Part shown: in pieces, positions 1 through 12,454 of the stretch
Position numbering within the stretch: position 1 is the first letter of the stretch
Layout: every line of letters starts with the position of its first letter
Assembly (NCBI RefSeq): GCF_018991925.1
Contig: NW_024737042.1
Location: forward strand, 20,398,795 to 20,462,794
Direction of reading: 5' to 3'
Source of the DNA: Homarus americanus
Lineage: Eukaryota > Arthropoda > Malacostraca > Decapoda > Nephropidae
Length of the DNA: 64,000 nt
The notes under the pieces: model-generated
What the model saw: the letters and a program-made list of their open reading frames with translations, nothing else
What the model was told of the DNA's origin: nothing
Database searches by the model: none
Position numbers and translations under genes: made by a program

Positions 1-333
1 AGGGATGGGGATAAAAGTGGCATTTTTCCTGTTAGACGGGAGAACCCCATGTTCATAAGACATATTGCAGAGAGCAAGCAAGGGGCCGTTAGGAATATTA
101 GTACAGGCGTTGAGGACGGAGTAGGTTATCTGATCATCTCCAGGATAGGCGTTTTTTCTAGAGCGACGAGCACTGTCACGCTCGAACTGTGTGATGGGAT
201 GAACAGTGGGGACAGGGCAGGTAAGAGCAGCACGAACAACAGGCTCAGACGCATCGATGCGGGCCTGCACTGCCTCCTGCATTGGATCTGGAAGTGCTTC
301 AGGGGAGGAAGCTCGTGCCCAGTTCTCCATTAA
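1..333 (-). pseudogene. Reverse transcriptase N-terminal part, truncated by the window edge
   Basis: On the reverse strand, translation of about 333-1 gives NWARASSP and then ARRSRKNAYPGDDQITYSVL. The latter corresponds to RT block 1, where LINEs carry a K-S-PG-DGI-Y-L signature; here it is the PGDDQITYSVL variant. It follows the endonuclease in the expected order. The catalytic YxDD box would lie to the left, outside the window, so activity cannot be judged. The linker between about 340 and 520 is broken by stop codons. Confidence 0.65.
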
Positions 334-526
334 AGAGCAGGCAAGGGAGGCGGGGTCAGGGTGGGAAGGAGGCCTCCGTCGAGTACCCCGTATAGCATTA
401 ATCCGATTCCATACATAAGAGGGTGACGACTGGAACGATAGAGACCCCAGTGAAAGATAGCCAGTCCGCCTCACGAATCCGACGACGCTCCTGAGTTGCA
501 AAGGAGCACCAATTTTTTAAATCTTC

Positions 527-1180
527 CTAGTCCTCTGGAGAGCGAGACCTCCGTATGGCAGAGTGGAGATCACGGGTTACCTGCCGGAGATGTCTCATGG
601 CAGGGATACGATACCAGTAGTTGGTGGCACTTCTGGGGTGACGGGGAGGGCGTGGAGGGGTAACGCGATTGACGGAGTCATACACGGCATCAACAAAATC
701 AGCGCTGTAAGAGTCAAGGGACTGGGGGACAACATAGGAATCCGCCCAGGTAGACAGGTATTGGGTAAAGGAAGGAACAGCATTTTGTGTGAGACGAAGG
801 CGAGGGGATCGATAAGGAGCTGATGCCGGGGCAGAGAAGGAGAGCCTGAGATGGGTAGTAACGGCAAGATGGTCACTATACAGAGCAGGCTCGGTGCAGA
901 CGGTCGGATGAAAGGAGGTATGACCGTTCAATAGTAAGCCAACATCAAGGAAACTATGGAGGAGGCGAGTAGGTTCGTCAGGACAAAGAAAGCGAACATC
1001 ATCATCCCCATTAAGAAACTGTGAGAGATGTGATCCGTTAAGGGTACATGGCGTGGGATGATCCGGAGTAAGAGTGGGATGGCGGGAATTAAAGTCGCCA
1101 AGAACAATAGTGGGAACCCCATCATGGAGGTCGTGAAGAACCTGGGGGTCCAGAGAATCACTCTTGAAATGAACATTGAC
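527..1180 (-). pseudogene. APE endonuclease C-terminal part of the same LINE
   Basis: Reverse-strand continuation of the endonuclease after a frameshift near 1,180. The translation contains the GDFN-type motif at about 1,095-1,110 (LGDFNSRHP), which holds the conserved Asp and Asn of APE nucleases. It then has a LYSDHLAV motif (about 850-870) with the catalytic Asp-His pair. The last 134 codons (527-931) are open and run into the EN-RT linker. This domain would nick target DNA to prime reverse transcription. It is non-functional as it stands because of the frame break. Confidence 0.75.
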
Positions 1181-3042
1181 TACACGAAGGTCCGGTCACC
1201 AAGAGTAAGGGAGACAGAAAGTAATTCAGATGGGGGTCCATGTGAGTCAGGTGAAGGGAGATGAACAGATGGAATGGTGTTACGCACAAGGGAGAGGAGG
1301 CCACGAGCCTGCCCACAGTACCGAGGCAGGGTGTAAACAGTATAACCAGAGAGGCGGAGTGGAGTAACATCGTCTGTGATGGTTTCCTGAAGTAGAGCAA
1401 CATCTATTTGATGGGAGAGCACAAACTGGGTGAGGTCTGTCCGGCGAGGTCTAAGTCCCTGGATGTTCCATTGTAAGAAGAGGAGGGAACGGTCTCCGTG
1501 GTGAGATGAGTCGGTGGGGCTAGACAGGGCTCCAGAGGAGGTACCAAATTCTGTAAGAGGGAGGAGTGGGAGAGCGAGGGATGGATCCTCCATCTCGGGA
1601 GATTGAAGGAGGCGGGTCACCAGGGCTTGCAAAGTGCGCCCCTGTTGGCTCAGGGTGTCCAGAATGAGTTGTTGTTGCCTCTGCAATGTCGCAATTGTTT
1701 TCACAAACAAGTCGAGTTGGGCAGAGAGATGGTTGATTTGCTTGGAGTAGCGATCCAGACGGAGAGTGATTGTTTCCATAGAACCAACTTGGTGTACCTG
1801 TGCAGGAGCTGGAGGTGGCAGCGAGGATTGCCGAGGGCCCGACTTGGCTTGTGGTGGTGGTAGCGACGGAGAGGGATGGTGAGGGTTCAGGTGAGTAAGA
1901 GGTGGTGGTGCTGGTGAGAGACAGCGGGGATCCGGGTGGGCAGGAGGTGGTGGTGACGGGGAGGAAAGGTGAGGGCTCAGGTGAGCAAGAGGTGGTGATG
2001 CTGGTGAAGGACAGCTGAGGTCCAGGTGGGCAGGAGGTGGTGGTGACTGTTTGGCAGGGCCGGCAACGACCTTGTTCCAAGAACGGTAGGGAGAAGGAGG
2101 GAGGGGAGAAAGGATGGGCGGTAGGGGTGATAGGGGGGATGGTAGAGGAGAAGAGATCAATGGGAAATCCTTGGTGGATGGAAGAGGCGGTGATGGATAG
2201 GAGTCAGGTATGGTATACAGGGGCTTCGTCAGAGACGAGAGCGGTGGTACAAGGTAAGTTTTCCCCGGGCGAGTGTCAGGGCGCTGTGGGCAATTGGCAT
2301 TCCAGGCGTGGTGACTGCCATGGCAATTGACACACCATGGATTAACTGGGATTTTGTTCTGAATTTTCGATTTGCATTCCACTGTGTCGTGAGGACCTGC
2401 AAAGAAACCGCAGGCGACCATCCTCGTGCACTCCCAGGTGCGGTGTTTCCACGATTGGCAACGACCACAGATTTTCGGGGTTCCGATAAATCGGTCGAGA
2501 GGACAGTTGTGAATTGGTCCTACATTCACCCTCGGAGGGAGGGGGCCCACCCACCAGCCGATGAGTTCGTTGGATGGACGTTTGGAGACAGGGTTGATGC
2601 GGCGTTCCATGTCCAGTAGTTGTGGGAGAAGAGGGCGAAGATCGTCGATAGGGATCTCCCAGGGTACGTGGCAAACTATTATCTTGGTATGACGAGTTTC
2701 TGGGGTGATGGTGGTAAACTTCAGCATCACCTCCCCCTGGGGAGCAGGAAAGCCCACCTGAGTGAGCAGGCGTACCGTCTCGTCCATTTGTGTGGTGACT
2801 ATCACGGCTGTGGGACTTCGGTGGAAGCGAAGTGTTGAGTCCTGAAGTGGAGAGCAGTGACGAAAGAACCAGGTCGTCCGTGTGCTCAGAGGCAAGTCCC
2901 GAGGAAAGGCGAGACGATGAAGGCGCGACAGGGAAGGGAGACAAAGGGAATCCCCTATGTCCATCGTCGGCTGAGGGTCGGTCATTGAGCCACATGTAAG
3001 CTCACTTGGGGACCCCAATGATAGGAGGAGGCCACCCTCCAC
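1180..3042 (-). pseudogene. LINE gag (ORF1) running in frame into the APE endonuclease N-terminus
   Basis: An open frame of about 620 codons. Residues around 185-275 carry three knuckles: CGRCQSWKHRTWEC (CX2CX4HX4C), CGFFAGPHDTVEC (the second Cys of CX2CX3HX4C is replaced by Phe), and CVNCHGSHHAWNANC (CX2CX3HX6C). A long Pro/Ser-rich, low-complexity stretch follows (about residues 290-420), then a short heptad-like Leu-rich segment. From about residue 515 the APE endonuclease begins (LLFLQWNIQGLRP, then DVALLQET with the catalytic Glu). The known role of such gags is RNA binding in the retrotransposition particle. The frame breaks at about 1,180; the endonuclease continues in another frame. 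A further 5' gag segment (3,002-3,199) lies in a different frame, so the true start is uncertain. Confidence 0.8.
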
Positions 3043-3240
3043 AGCCCCAGATGGGGTGCGGGTGGGAGCCGTGGCCCCTGCTGGAGACCCTGACTTCTGA
3101 GGTTTCTGCTGCTGCCGTTTCCAACGAACGGGAGCGTTTAACGGTGGGCATAGGGCACGTTGGCAACACTGCAGTCAGGTGGAGTGGTAATGACGTCACT
3201 GCTACGTCACACTATCACATTGCGCATGCGCAAACTTGAA

Positions 3241-5310
3241 AAACTTTGCTCAGAGGGATCGGGTGGTAGGACCAGATGTTTTATCCCCAAAAAATTTCAA
3301 AGTCCATAAGTAAAAAAAAATAGATGCCACTGTGCTGATAACTGGGTGTTACTGTAGTTGTCTACACAGGCTGGAATTAGTAGACTTGCTGAATTCGTCA
3401 GAAACACTACTTTTAAGGAGCAGTCTCTTACAGCCTTTGTTGACACTACGCACGCATGCGCGTTCCTCCGTATTTTTATCCTTATTATTATTATAGTTAA
3501 AATTAAACATTAAAAAATGAAGGAATAATTTACAATTTACATTGCAGACTGTATTGAGGATATTTTTAAACCATTTAATTTTCGTCTTGTTCTATGTTTA
3601 TCATTATTAGTATCTGATTAATTGATAGAGTTTCATGAATATACCTACTGTGTATGGGTGCCATGACATGTGCTCACGAGATGAACCTAATCTAACCTAA
3701 CCTAACATGTCTTCACTTTCCATTATAGTTGTGAGTATATGCCTTGTAAACCAATGTCTGCACACTAACTATATGGAGACTCTCTGGTGAGGATCCATAT
3801 ACAGTATTTACATGGAATATTTTTCCAAATAAAAGACCATTTAAACAGAAGATACTTTTCTCCAACTGCTGGTTTAGTCCATGTCATTAACATATTGTAT
3901 ACATTTTTACTCCTGACATTGGGAAAGTGTTCATGTCTTGCTTTCTTTTATAGGGTATTTATTACATTACTATAATCAGATGGAGACAAGTAGGAAACAT
4001 TATCTCAAGTTTTCATATCTTGTAGATAACTGGCCTTTATACTCGTATAATATGAAAGTGAGTTCATCACTGTCATAGCAAAATTAAAATACCTAATACT
4101 GTACTTTGTTATATTCTACTGACTTCATCCACAGAACAGGCCATAGTTCTCTTTATTTACACTCACCCAACCCCAAGTTCGCGACAAACTTATTACTTTG
4201 TTGTTAGATTTAATAAGGATAAAGAAGAAAGGAACAGATATTACACTCTATTCCTACGTTTTTATGGTTGTCACAGGCTTTATTTACTTATATTCACTGC
4301 AGGTGATCGTATTTCATTCCCAGAATTGGCTTATAATCCAAGAAAATAGGAAAATGAGGTACACCCTAGCTTGGGATTCAAGTTTTTCATGCTCGTAAAT
4401 CGGGTAGCAAGAGTAAACGTTTCGTCCCACTGACAACGGTTTGAAGGTGCAAGCAGACCAACCTCCCGGACTTCCGCCAGTTGGTACACCTGACTACACT
4501 ACGATGACGTAATAACAACGAACGACGGTCGGTTACCACCATGGCCCATCTTGAAAAATTACAAAACTTTTACTCCATTGTATTACGACCGCCGGGATAC
4601 CACAGCGTGGTGTACACCACGGCATTTCTTGCAATTGGCTCTTGGCGGGATCCGAAAAAAATCCTCCTGAGACAAAGGAGAACGAATATTAACTCGCTGT
4701 TTAAGTAATATAATGTACAGCATGTGTGGACAAAGAGGCTGCCGAGTCGGTGAGACATCTAACCTGGATGAAATACTCTTGTTATAATGATAATAATTTC
4801 ATGCATTTGTTTCGTAATGTACAACAAACTCTCAACATTCATATTTAGCGTCATAAGCATTTCCTCTCGTCGAGTTATACTCATATAAATACAGGTATCG
4901 CGGCATGGCATTTTATTAATATAATAACAAGTGAAGAATGTTTTACAAACCGCTAGCAAAAAAAAATTCATATCGTTTCACCACCACACTGCAACTGAGT
5001 CTAGCAACCGTCCTGCCAACCACCTGTCCCCGTCTGTCTCTCACACACACACTATACCATAGACCAACAATTATATGGCTCAGTGACTGGTATAAGGGTG
5101 CTATTTATCACTGGCCGCAGGAGAGTCATGCCTGTTATGCGAGTACAGTAGAGTCGAAAATAGACTGAACCTATAGAGTATGACGCAGGTAACATACATC
5201 CATGACTAACGCTACAGGTGAGTTGTTATCAGCAAGGATATTCCTAGTTTGTTGTGCATAGGTTAGTAGGTAGGAGACTTTTCATGGTGGTTAGGGGGAG
5301 GCTGTGTTAT
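3241..5310. other. No gene recognised; AT-rich spacer
   Basis: Nothing here translates into a recognisable protein on either strand. There are short CCTAA runs at about 3,687-3,707 and scattered purine/pyrimidine runs. Open frames are all under 80 codons and show no family motif. Confidence 0.6.
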
Positions 5311-5312
5311 TA

Positions 5313-5430
5313 TGAGCAGTAAGTCTGCGTCATATGAACAATAAGGCTGCGTCATATGAGCAATAAGGCAGTGTCATATGACCAATAAGACTGTGTCATA
5401 TGAGCAATGAGGTTGTGTCATATGACCAGG
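5313..5430 (+). repeat. 22-bp minisatellite
   Basis: About five tandem copies of a 22-bp unit containing CAATAAGGCTGCGTCATATG, with point differences between copies. Each copy includes the palindrome CATATG. Degenerate GTGTCAT-containing sequence continues to about 5,650. Confidence 0.85.
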
Positions 5431-5439
5431 TTGCGCTAT

Positions 5440-5994
5440 GTTGGTAGTGGTGCGGTGTCATAGGAAGCCAGGTTGTGTGTTGTTTGTGTAGTAGGTAGAT
5501 ATATGGAGGGTCTTGGGGGGACATTGGTGACGGATGGTGTCGGGGAGTTAGTGTGTGCCGTGTTGATTGTGGGTGAGGAAATAGTGTCATATGTGTGAGT
5601 TGTTTGGTGGTGAGACGGTGTCATTTGGGTGGTGTTGGTGAGGTGGTGTCGTTGGGTCAGGTTGTGTGTTTTGTGGATGGTGGAGAATTGGCCGGAAATG
5701 AGTGTGTTGAGTAGGGAGTTGGAAGAAGCTAAGTTCGTGATTGCATGTTGGTAGGTGTTGGAGAGGTGTGGGGGTTGTAGGTGATGTGGGTAGCTGTATG
5801 GCTGTATATAAATGTGTGGGAGGTTTGGCTGTATGTAGCGTGGGTGGCTGAGTGGGCGGTAATGTGTGGGAGGCTTGGTTGTGTGTGGTGTGGGCGGCTG
5901 GGTGGTGGTGTGGGAGGCTTGGTTGAGTGTGGTGTGAGTGGCTTCAGGGTGGTGGTGTGGTGTGGGAGGCTTGGTTGAGTATGGTGTAAGTGAT
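5440..5994 (+). repeat. Degenerate GT/GGT-rich minisatellite
   Basis: A G- and T-rich stretch with repeated blocks such as GTGTGGGAGGCTTGGTTG (clear between about 5,815 and 5,990) separated by variable spacers. It directly abuts the (AAT)n end of LINE copy A. The same GGTGTGGTGTGGGG character resumes at 6,931 on the other side, so copy A appears to sit inside this array. Confidence 0.75.
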
Positions 5995-6036
5995 TTAATA
6001 ATAATAATATTAATAAACAGTTTATTAATAGAGTTG

Positions 6037-6049
6037 CAGCCGGTGGCTG
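6037..6049 (-). promoter_or_regulatory. 3'-UTR stem-loop of LINE copy A (putative RT recognition hairpin)
   Basis: On the reverse strand: CAGCC, loop ACC, GGCTG, a perfect 5-bp stem, followed about 20 nt later by AATAAAC and (ATT)n. The same stem with different loops recurs in copy B and in elements E1 and E3, with one stem mismatch in E4. The 3' stem-loop of L2-clade LINEs such as eel UnaL2 is known to be recognised by their RT; the same function here is inferred. Confidence 0.6.
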
Positions 6050-6181
6050 AAAATATACAAACTTACATGTGATTTAGACATAATAATATACGTTCAATAC
6101 ATTTACAGGGCTGTACAGTGCATAAATCAGGAGCTGTTTATTATTTTAACAATAAATGGGATGGTGTTATTCTTATATCTA

Positions 6182-6931
6182 TCAGTGCGGGCTCTTATGG
6201 GCTGAATTTTGTTGTAGTGGCGGACTGCGCGAGGTGGGGCGGGGGACTGCAGGTGGCAGTAGGTGGCGATCACGAGGATGGTGCAGTAGTCCACTGCCAA
6301 ACCCTGCGAGTGTGTGGTGGTGGAGGTCACTGAGGGATGGGATTTCCAAGATGGAGAGAGCGTTGTTGTAGCCGGAGTAGTCTGTGCCGAGCATGATTCT
6401 GCAGGTCCTCTTCTGTACCTTCTCTAGCTGACGTTGTTGGGTATTGTTGAGAGAAGACGACATGTTAGGAGACGCATACATTAATTTTGGGAGAATAAAT
6501 GTGTTGTAGATAGTCCTCAGCTCTGGCGTGGGTGCCCCAAGTGACCTGAGTCGTCGTAGCATGTAGAGTCGGTACGAGGCTGCCTTGATTGTGTTGTTTA
6601 CATGGGCCTTCCAGTTCAGTTTGTGGTCTATAGTTACACCCAGGAGTTTGGCGGACTGCACTAACTGGAGAGGATGGGCACCCACTGTAACTGCTGGAGC
6701 TTGCACTGGAGTGGTGGCGGTATTGATGTGCATGACCACGGTTTTGGTGTGATTGATGGCGACCTTGTTCTCCGTAGCCCATGCCTGTAGCCTGTCCAGG
6801 GTGCCTTGTAGCGATGAGTAGTCCGGTGAGGTGTTGTCCACTGTAACCCCCACAGTGCAGTCATCCACGTACTTCCACCTGTAAGGAGTGTCCGATAGAG
6901 CGTCGTTCATCAGGATTAGGAAGCACAGTGG
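6182..6931 (-). pseudogene. Reverse transcriptase C-terminal half (copy A)
   Basis: A 242-codon open frame starting inside the RT palm. WKYVDDCTVGV is the catalytic YxDD box (YVDD) near residue 14, and a thumb-like region follows (LLGVTIDHKLNWKAHV). The middle is also LINE-like: LRTIYNTFILPKLMYASP corresponds to the usual 'LPKLTYASPAW' segment. The C-terminus is shifted out of frame relative to copy B. The start shown is a truncation edge, not a translation start. It is a dead fragment. Confidence 0.88.
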
Positions 6932-8204
<1,273 letters not shown>

Positions 8205-8393
8205 AGGGTCCGGATCCCGAAAGACTGACATATTAAGTTTTCCTCCGACGACGAATGGAATAACACACCGAATTAGGGTAAAGATACACTGTAATTCTGA
8301 CGCTATAATTCGTCTTTAATTTTTCTCCTAATTTAAGTAAAACAGGTGTGATCTTACATACCAACCTACGAAACATAGGAATCGTGTCCAGGT

Positions 8394-8398
<5 letters not shown>

Positions 8399-8431
<33 letters not shown>
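8399..8431. repeat. (AC)n microsatellite, about 33 bp
   Basis: Pure AC tract. Unlike the tracts near 32-34 kb and 52-56 kb, no retroelement tail adjoins it. Confidence 0.97.
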
Positions 8432-8432
<1 letters not shown>

Positions 8433-9807
8433 CTTGACGCTGGAAAGATATTCTCTGAAGGCTTCTCTGAGACTCTGGACTCCCACGATTCATGTTTGGC
8501 AGATAAATTGTCTGTGCATATACTACAGTACCCAGGCGACCTTGAGTCTCACACTGTAAAGGGTGAAGCTGGACCTTGGATTTCTAAGACTCATATTTGG
8601 GACATAAATTGTATGTGTCCTTGTTACGATGCACTGAAAATTTACAATGGACTCGATGATCATGCATGGTTTACAAAAATCTGAGTGAAATTATAACAAT
8701 ATCGTAGAAACGTATCTACACATTGTAAGGGGACTATACATTCAAAACTGGACAGACTCTGTTTATACTTGGTACTGTACGTAAACGATGGGAATATTCT
8801 TGGTGTGTATTTGGAGCTTATGTTTATAACAGTCATGCTTAGTATATAATTTCTGTTCACACTTGCTACCACTCCCTGGAAGTCCCTCGTCACTGGCTGT
8901 AATGTTGCAGCACAGCCGGTCCCTCACATCGTTAATGACCTCCTCAATCCTGGAAGTTTCAATGTAGGAATTTGCGGCAATACTTTACGTTCTTTGTGCA
9001 TACTGCGAGTAAGAGCTGATAAAGTTAAATTCTTTATTCCATTATTCTTTGTACAGTTTTCCTCTCATTAGTTCAAGAAGTCAGATGCCTTCGTCGGTGA
9101 CTATTCTCACCGACGGTAAACTGCTACGACTGTGATTAAGATGCCTTCATTTAAAATATTTTTTGTTTGTCAGGAATGAGATATAGTAAAATTAAAGTTT
9201 ACTAAAGAAAATATACCCAAACAGCCGGATCATTTTAATTTATATGTCAGTAGTTAAGAAGTAGAAACCAACGCCGTTTACATGATAAACAAAAACATAG
9301 TATTATATTCCTTTACAAAATCCTAAATAAGACAGAGTACGCTTATCTTCATTATAGTGAGATACATTGAATTGAATAGTTTCTTTTACATCCTAGATTC
9401 AAGAAATAGGTTTTGGGTTTCCCGATTCCTTGTGAAATAACTGTAAATAAATGTATAAGTTTAGATACCAGTAGAAAATGGAAAGGACGAAAGTTTCTGA
9501 CAAGTTACGTAAAATCCGCAGTTTACCTTCCGTTTACTTCCATCTCCACCTCCCCCATTTACTATATCCACTCCCCTGTTTACTGTCCCCACTCTGTCTC
9601 CTCTGCTCACTGTCTTCTCCACCCAGCTCCCTACCCACTATCTCACCACCTGTCTCCCTCATTACCCTCCCCCCCTCAGGAACGCTTGTCTCCATGAGAC
9701 TGCAAAAACGACGAGATGACGTCGTTTAGTAGAGCAGTGTGCTAAATGGTCAGTGTCACTACTTGGACCACTAGAAGAACCACCTGCTATCAATAAACCT
9801 ATCTGGG
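8432..9807. other. No gene recognised; polypyrimidine stretch near 9,530-9,690
   Basis: AT-rich unique-looking sequence, then a C/T-rich block of about 160 bp with repeated CTCC/CCAC words. No coding signature, splice pattern or RNA gene was recognised. Confidence 0.5.
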
Positions 9808-10056
9808 ACCACTAGAATCACCTGAGACCACTAGAACCACCTGGGACTATCAAAACCACCTGTGACCACTAGAACCACCTGAGATTACTAGAACCACCTG
9901 TGACCACTAGAACCACCTGAGACCACTAGAACCACTTGGGACTATTAAAACCACCCGAGACTATTAGAACCACCTGGGACCACTAGAACCACCTGCGATC
10001 AATTAACCCACCAGGGACTACTAGAATCACCTATGACCACCAGAACCACCTGAGAC
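9808..10056 (+). repeat. 19-bp minisatellite, about 13 units
   Basis: Tandem 19-bp units of consensus ACCACTAGAACCACCTGAG, head to tail without spacers, with one to four substitutions per unit. Related half-units extend left to about 9,757. Confidence 0.9.
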
Positions 10057-10359
10057 CTCTGAGACCATTGAAACCATTAGGACCACTGGGAATGGTGTGT
10101 TGATAAGTAACCAACACATGAGAGAATACCGTAACATAGGGGTAAGTGAATAACTGTTAACTGTGCGATTTATATAAGAAAGAATGAATGACCTATTGAT
10201 GACTGAATACATTATAGATTACCGAATATCCTCTGATTTATTGAATAACGAAAGACTGGGTTAGTGAAAAACACATAAATGTGTGAATAACATAGAGAGC
10301 AAGTGAATGACATGCTGGATGCTGTTAAGCCTGTATTATATGAAAGAGTGAATGACCTG

Positions 10360-10740
10360 CTGATGGTTGTCATGACAGGTGGTGGAGTATATGACAGGTG
10401 ATGGTTGTCCATAGCAGGTGGTAGAGGACATGACAGGTGGTGGGGTATATGGCAGGTGGTGGAGTATATGATAGGTGGTGGTTGCCATAGCAGGCGGTGG
10501 AGGACATGACAGGCTGGTTGTCATGACAGTTGGTGGAGAACATGACTTGTGGTGCTTGTCATAGCAGGTGGTGGAGGACATGAGAGGTGACCGGGGACAT
10601 GACAGGCTGGTTGTCATGACAGGTGGTGAAGAACATGACAGGTGGTGGTTGTCGTAGCAGGTGGTGGTTGTCGTAATTGGTTGTGGTTGTCATGACAGAT
10701 GGTAGTTGCCATAATACTGTAGGTTGCGGTTGTCATGACA
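10360..10740 (+). repeat. About 19-21-bp GACAGGTGGTGG minisatellite
   Basis: Variable tandem units built on ATGACAGGTGGTGG followed by either AGTAT/AGGAC or TTGTC. Two unit types alternate irregularly. It is degenerate, so unit length drifts. Confidence 0.85.
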
Positions 10741-10962
10741 TAAAAGTTAGAAAAAGGACAAACTTTTTATTATCACGTCCTTGTTGAATAAATTTAATTA
10801 GCCAGACATTTCTTTCAATTCCTCCCTATATAATATAATAACACAAATGGATTCCCAGTAACAGAAGGATGAGTAAAAGTAAAAACCAACTGAACCACAT
10901 TTAATTAAACTACAGTGCCTAAAACACGAGTAAATAAATTAAACTCCACTTTATTATATCAT

Positions 10963-11070
10963 AGCAGGTGGTTGGGGACATGGCGGGTGGTGGTTGTCTT
11001 GACGGGTGGTGGGGGACATGGTGGGTGGTGGAGGACATGGTGGGTGGTGGGGGACAAGGCAGGTGTAGTG
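10963..11070 (+). repeat. Second block of the GGTGG/GGACATGG minisatellite
   Basis: GGTGGTGGGGGACATGG-type units resume after about 220 bp of AT-rich sequence. They resemble the 10,360-10,740 array, suggesting one array interrupted by an insertion. Confidence 0.75.
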
Positions 11071-11139
11071 GACATAATGGGCACTAACAGGCGTGACGTG
11101 TGGGTGAAAAGTGTGGGAGGAGTGAGCAGATAATGACCA

Positions 11140-11700
11140 GGAGTGTGTAGAGTTTTTTGAAGGGTGTGAAAGTTTTGTGAGAGTGTGAGATATTGTGAAT
11201 ATCTTATGAAAGAGTGTGAGGTGTGGAAGTTTTGTGAGAGATTGTGAGAGGTTACGAAAGTCTTGTGAGAGAGTGCGAGATATTGTGAAAATCCTGTGAG
11301 GGAGTATGAAATATTGTAAAAATCTTGTGAGAGAGTGTAACAGGGTGTGAAAAGTTTGTGAGATTGAAAATTTTGTTGTGAAAGTCTTGTGAGAGAGTGT
11401 GAGATATTGTGAAAATCTTGTGAGAGGGTGTAAGGGGGTGTGAACTTCCTGTGACAGTGAGAACGAGTGCGAAATTCTTATGGGAAAAGAGTGTGAGTGA
11501 AAGTTTGTAAGAGTGTGAGTCAGTGAAGGTCTCGTAGGAGAGTGTGAAAATGTGATTAAGTGTGAAAATCATTTGAGTTAGTGTAAATGAGAGAGTGTGA
11601 AAGTAGAGTGGAAGGTGTGTGAAAATATAATTAGAAAATCTGAGTAAGTGTGAAGTCGTGTGAAAGAGTATGAGTGAGAGAGAGAGTTATGTTAGTACAC
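11140..11700 (+). repeat. Degenerate GTGTGAAAGTTTTGTGAGAG minisatellite
   Basis: Repeated blocks of GAGTGTGAGATATTGTGAAA and CTTGTGAGAGAGTGT with a period of roughly 35-40 bp and frequent indels. The reverse strand gives a repetitive 106-codon frame (Ser/Phe/Thr-rich) that is a by-product of the repeat. Confidence 0.8.
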
Positions 11701-11953
11701 AAGTGAGTGTGAGTGAGTATTAATAAATGAGAAGTATGCCAAGTGTGAGTGTATACTTAGAGTGATGTTGTATATGCATGCGTTGGGAAATTACATATAA
11801 AACTAATGAGAAATTTACCAAAATGTGTAAGAATGTATTACGTTGTGAAGAGGAATTTCACTATGAGTATATAAGTCATAGAGGGAGGGTGGAAGAGGCT
11901 GCCAGGTGTTAAAGTCTGAGACCAGTTTTAATTAAGATGATGAATTCGTGAAC

Positions 11954-12454
11954 CTAAAAAGAACATAAGAACAAAAGAATGGAGGAAACTGCAGCGGGCC
12001 TATTGGCCCATACTGGGCAGTCTCGCTTACACCCAACCCCTATCGCTCATATATCCATCCAACGTATGTTTGAAGCTATCCAACGTATTCGAGTTAATGA
12101 TAATGTTTGGTAACTTGCTCCACTCATCCACTACTCTATTTCTAAACCAATGTTTACCTATGTTGCGCCTAAATCAAAATTTGTCTAATATAAAAACATT
12201 GCTACGAGTTCGCTCCTGGTTGGATAGTTTGAATACTTTTGTTATATCTCGTTAGTTTAGCCCTAACTCAACGTCTCTCGAAGGAGTGCAAATTAAGATG
12301 CTTTAACCTGTCTCTGTACTCAAGGTTCCTTATGCCCGGGATTAGTCTCGTAATTCTCCTCTGAATTCTTTCTAAAGATTCTATGTCCATTCTGGAGTAC
12401 GGTGACCATAACTGAACTGCGTAATTCAAGTGAGGTCTCACAAGCGCAAGATAT
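11954..12454 (-). mobile_element. CR1-like LINE 3' fragment (copy C1)
   Basis: Reverse strand: the C-terminal RT region. Translated pieces include RPHLNYAVQLWSPYSRMDIE and RITRLIPGIRNLEYRDRLKH, nearly the same as residues in the intact CR1 at 50,660-50,800. The segment ends in TGTTCTTATGTTC, the octamer-type 3' end characteristic of CR1. Several stops and frameshifts are present. The 5' truncation meets an (ATCA)n run at about 12,455-12,474. Confidence 0.9.

Larger units (their letters stand above)
1..3240 (-). mobile_element. Non-LTR retrotransposon (gag with CCHC knuckles, APE endonuclease, RT start), 3' part outside window
   Basis: On the reverse strand, from about 3.24 kb leftwards, the order is a GC-rich leader, a gag-like ORF with three zinc knuckles, an APE-type endonuclease and the beginning of a reverse transcriptase that leaves the window at base 1. 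Three CCHC knuckles followed by APE-EN and RT is the layout of I/Jockey/R1-group LINEs. At least two reading-frame breaks show that it is dead. The 5' limit near 3,240 is judged only from where gag-like coding and GC-rich sequence stop. Clade assignment beyond the group is not possible from this part. Confidence 0.85.
5995..6931 (-). mobile_element. L2/CR1-like LINE, 5'-truncated copy A
   Basis: Reverse-strand LINE fragment: the C-terminal half of the RT, then a 3' UTR ending in a hairpin, AATAAA-like sequence and an (ATT)n tail at 5,995-6,010. It is close in sequence to copy B at 52,969-53,990. Homology stops at 6,931, where GT-rich minisatellite resumes, so the 5' truncation point is defined by comparison with B. 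Orientation follows from the coding strand and the tail. Confidence 0.9.

Noticed and set aside
3687..3707. True telomere end
   Set aside because: Only a few CCTAA units, degenerate and interstitial, with unrelated sequence on both sides.
9808..10056. 19-bp array as a CRISPR-like or protein-coding repeat
   Set aside because: No spacers; 19 bp is not a multiple of three, so any frame is interrupted.
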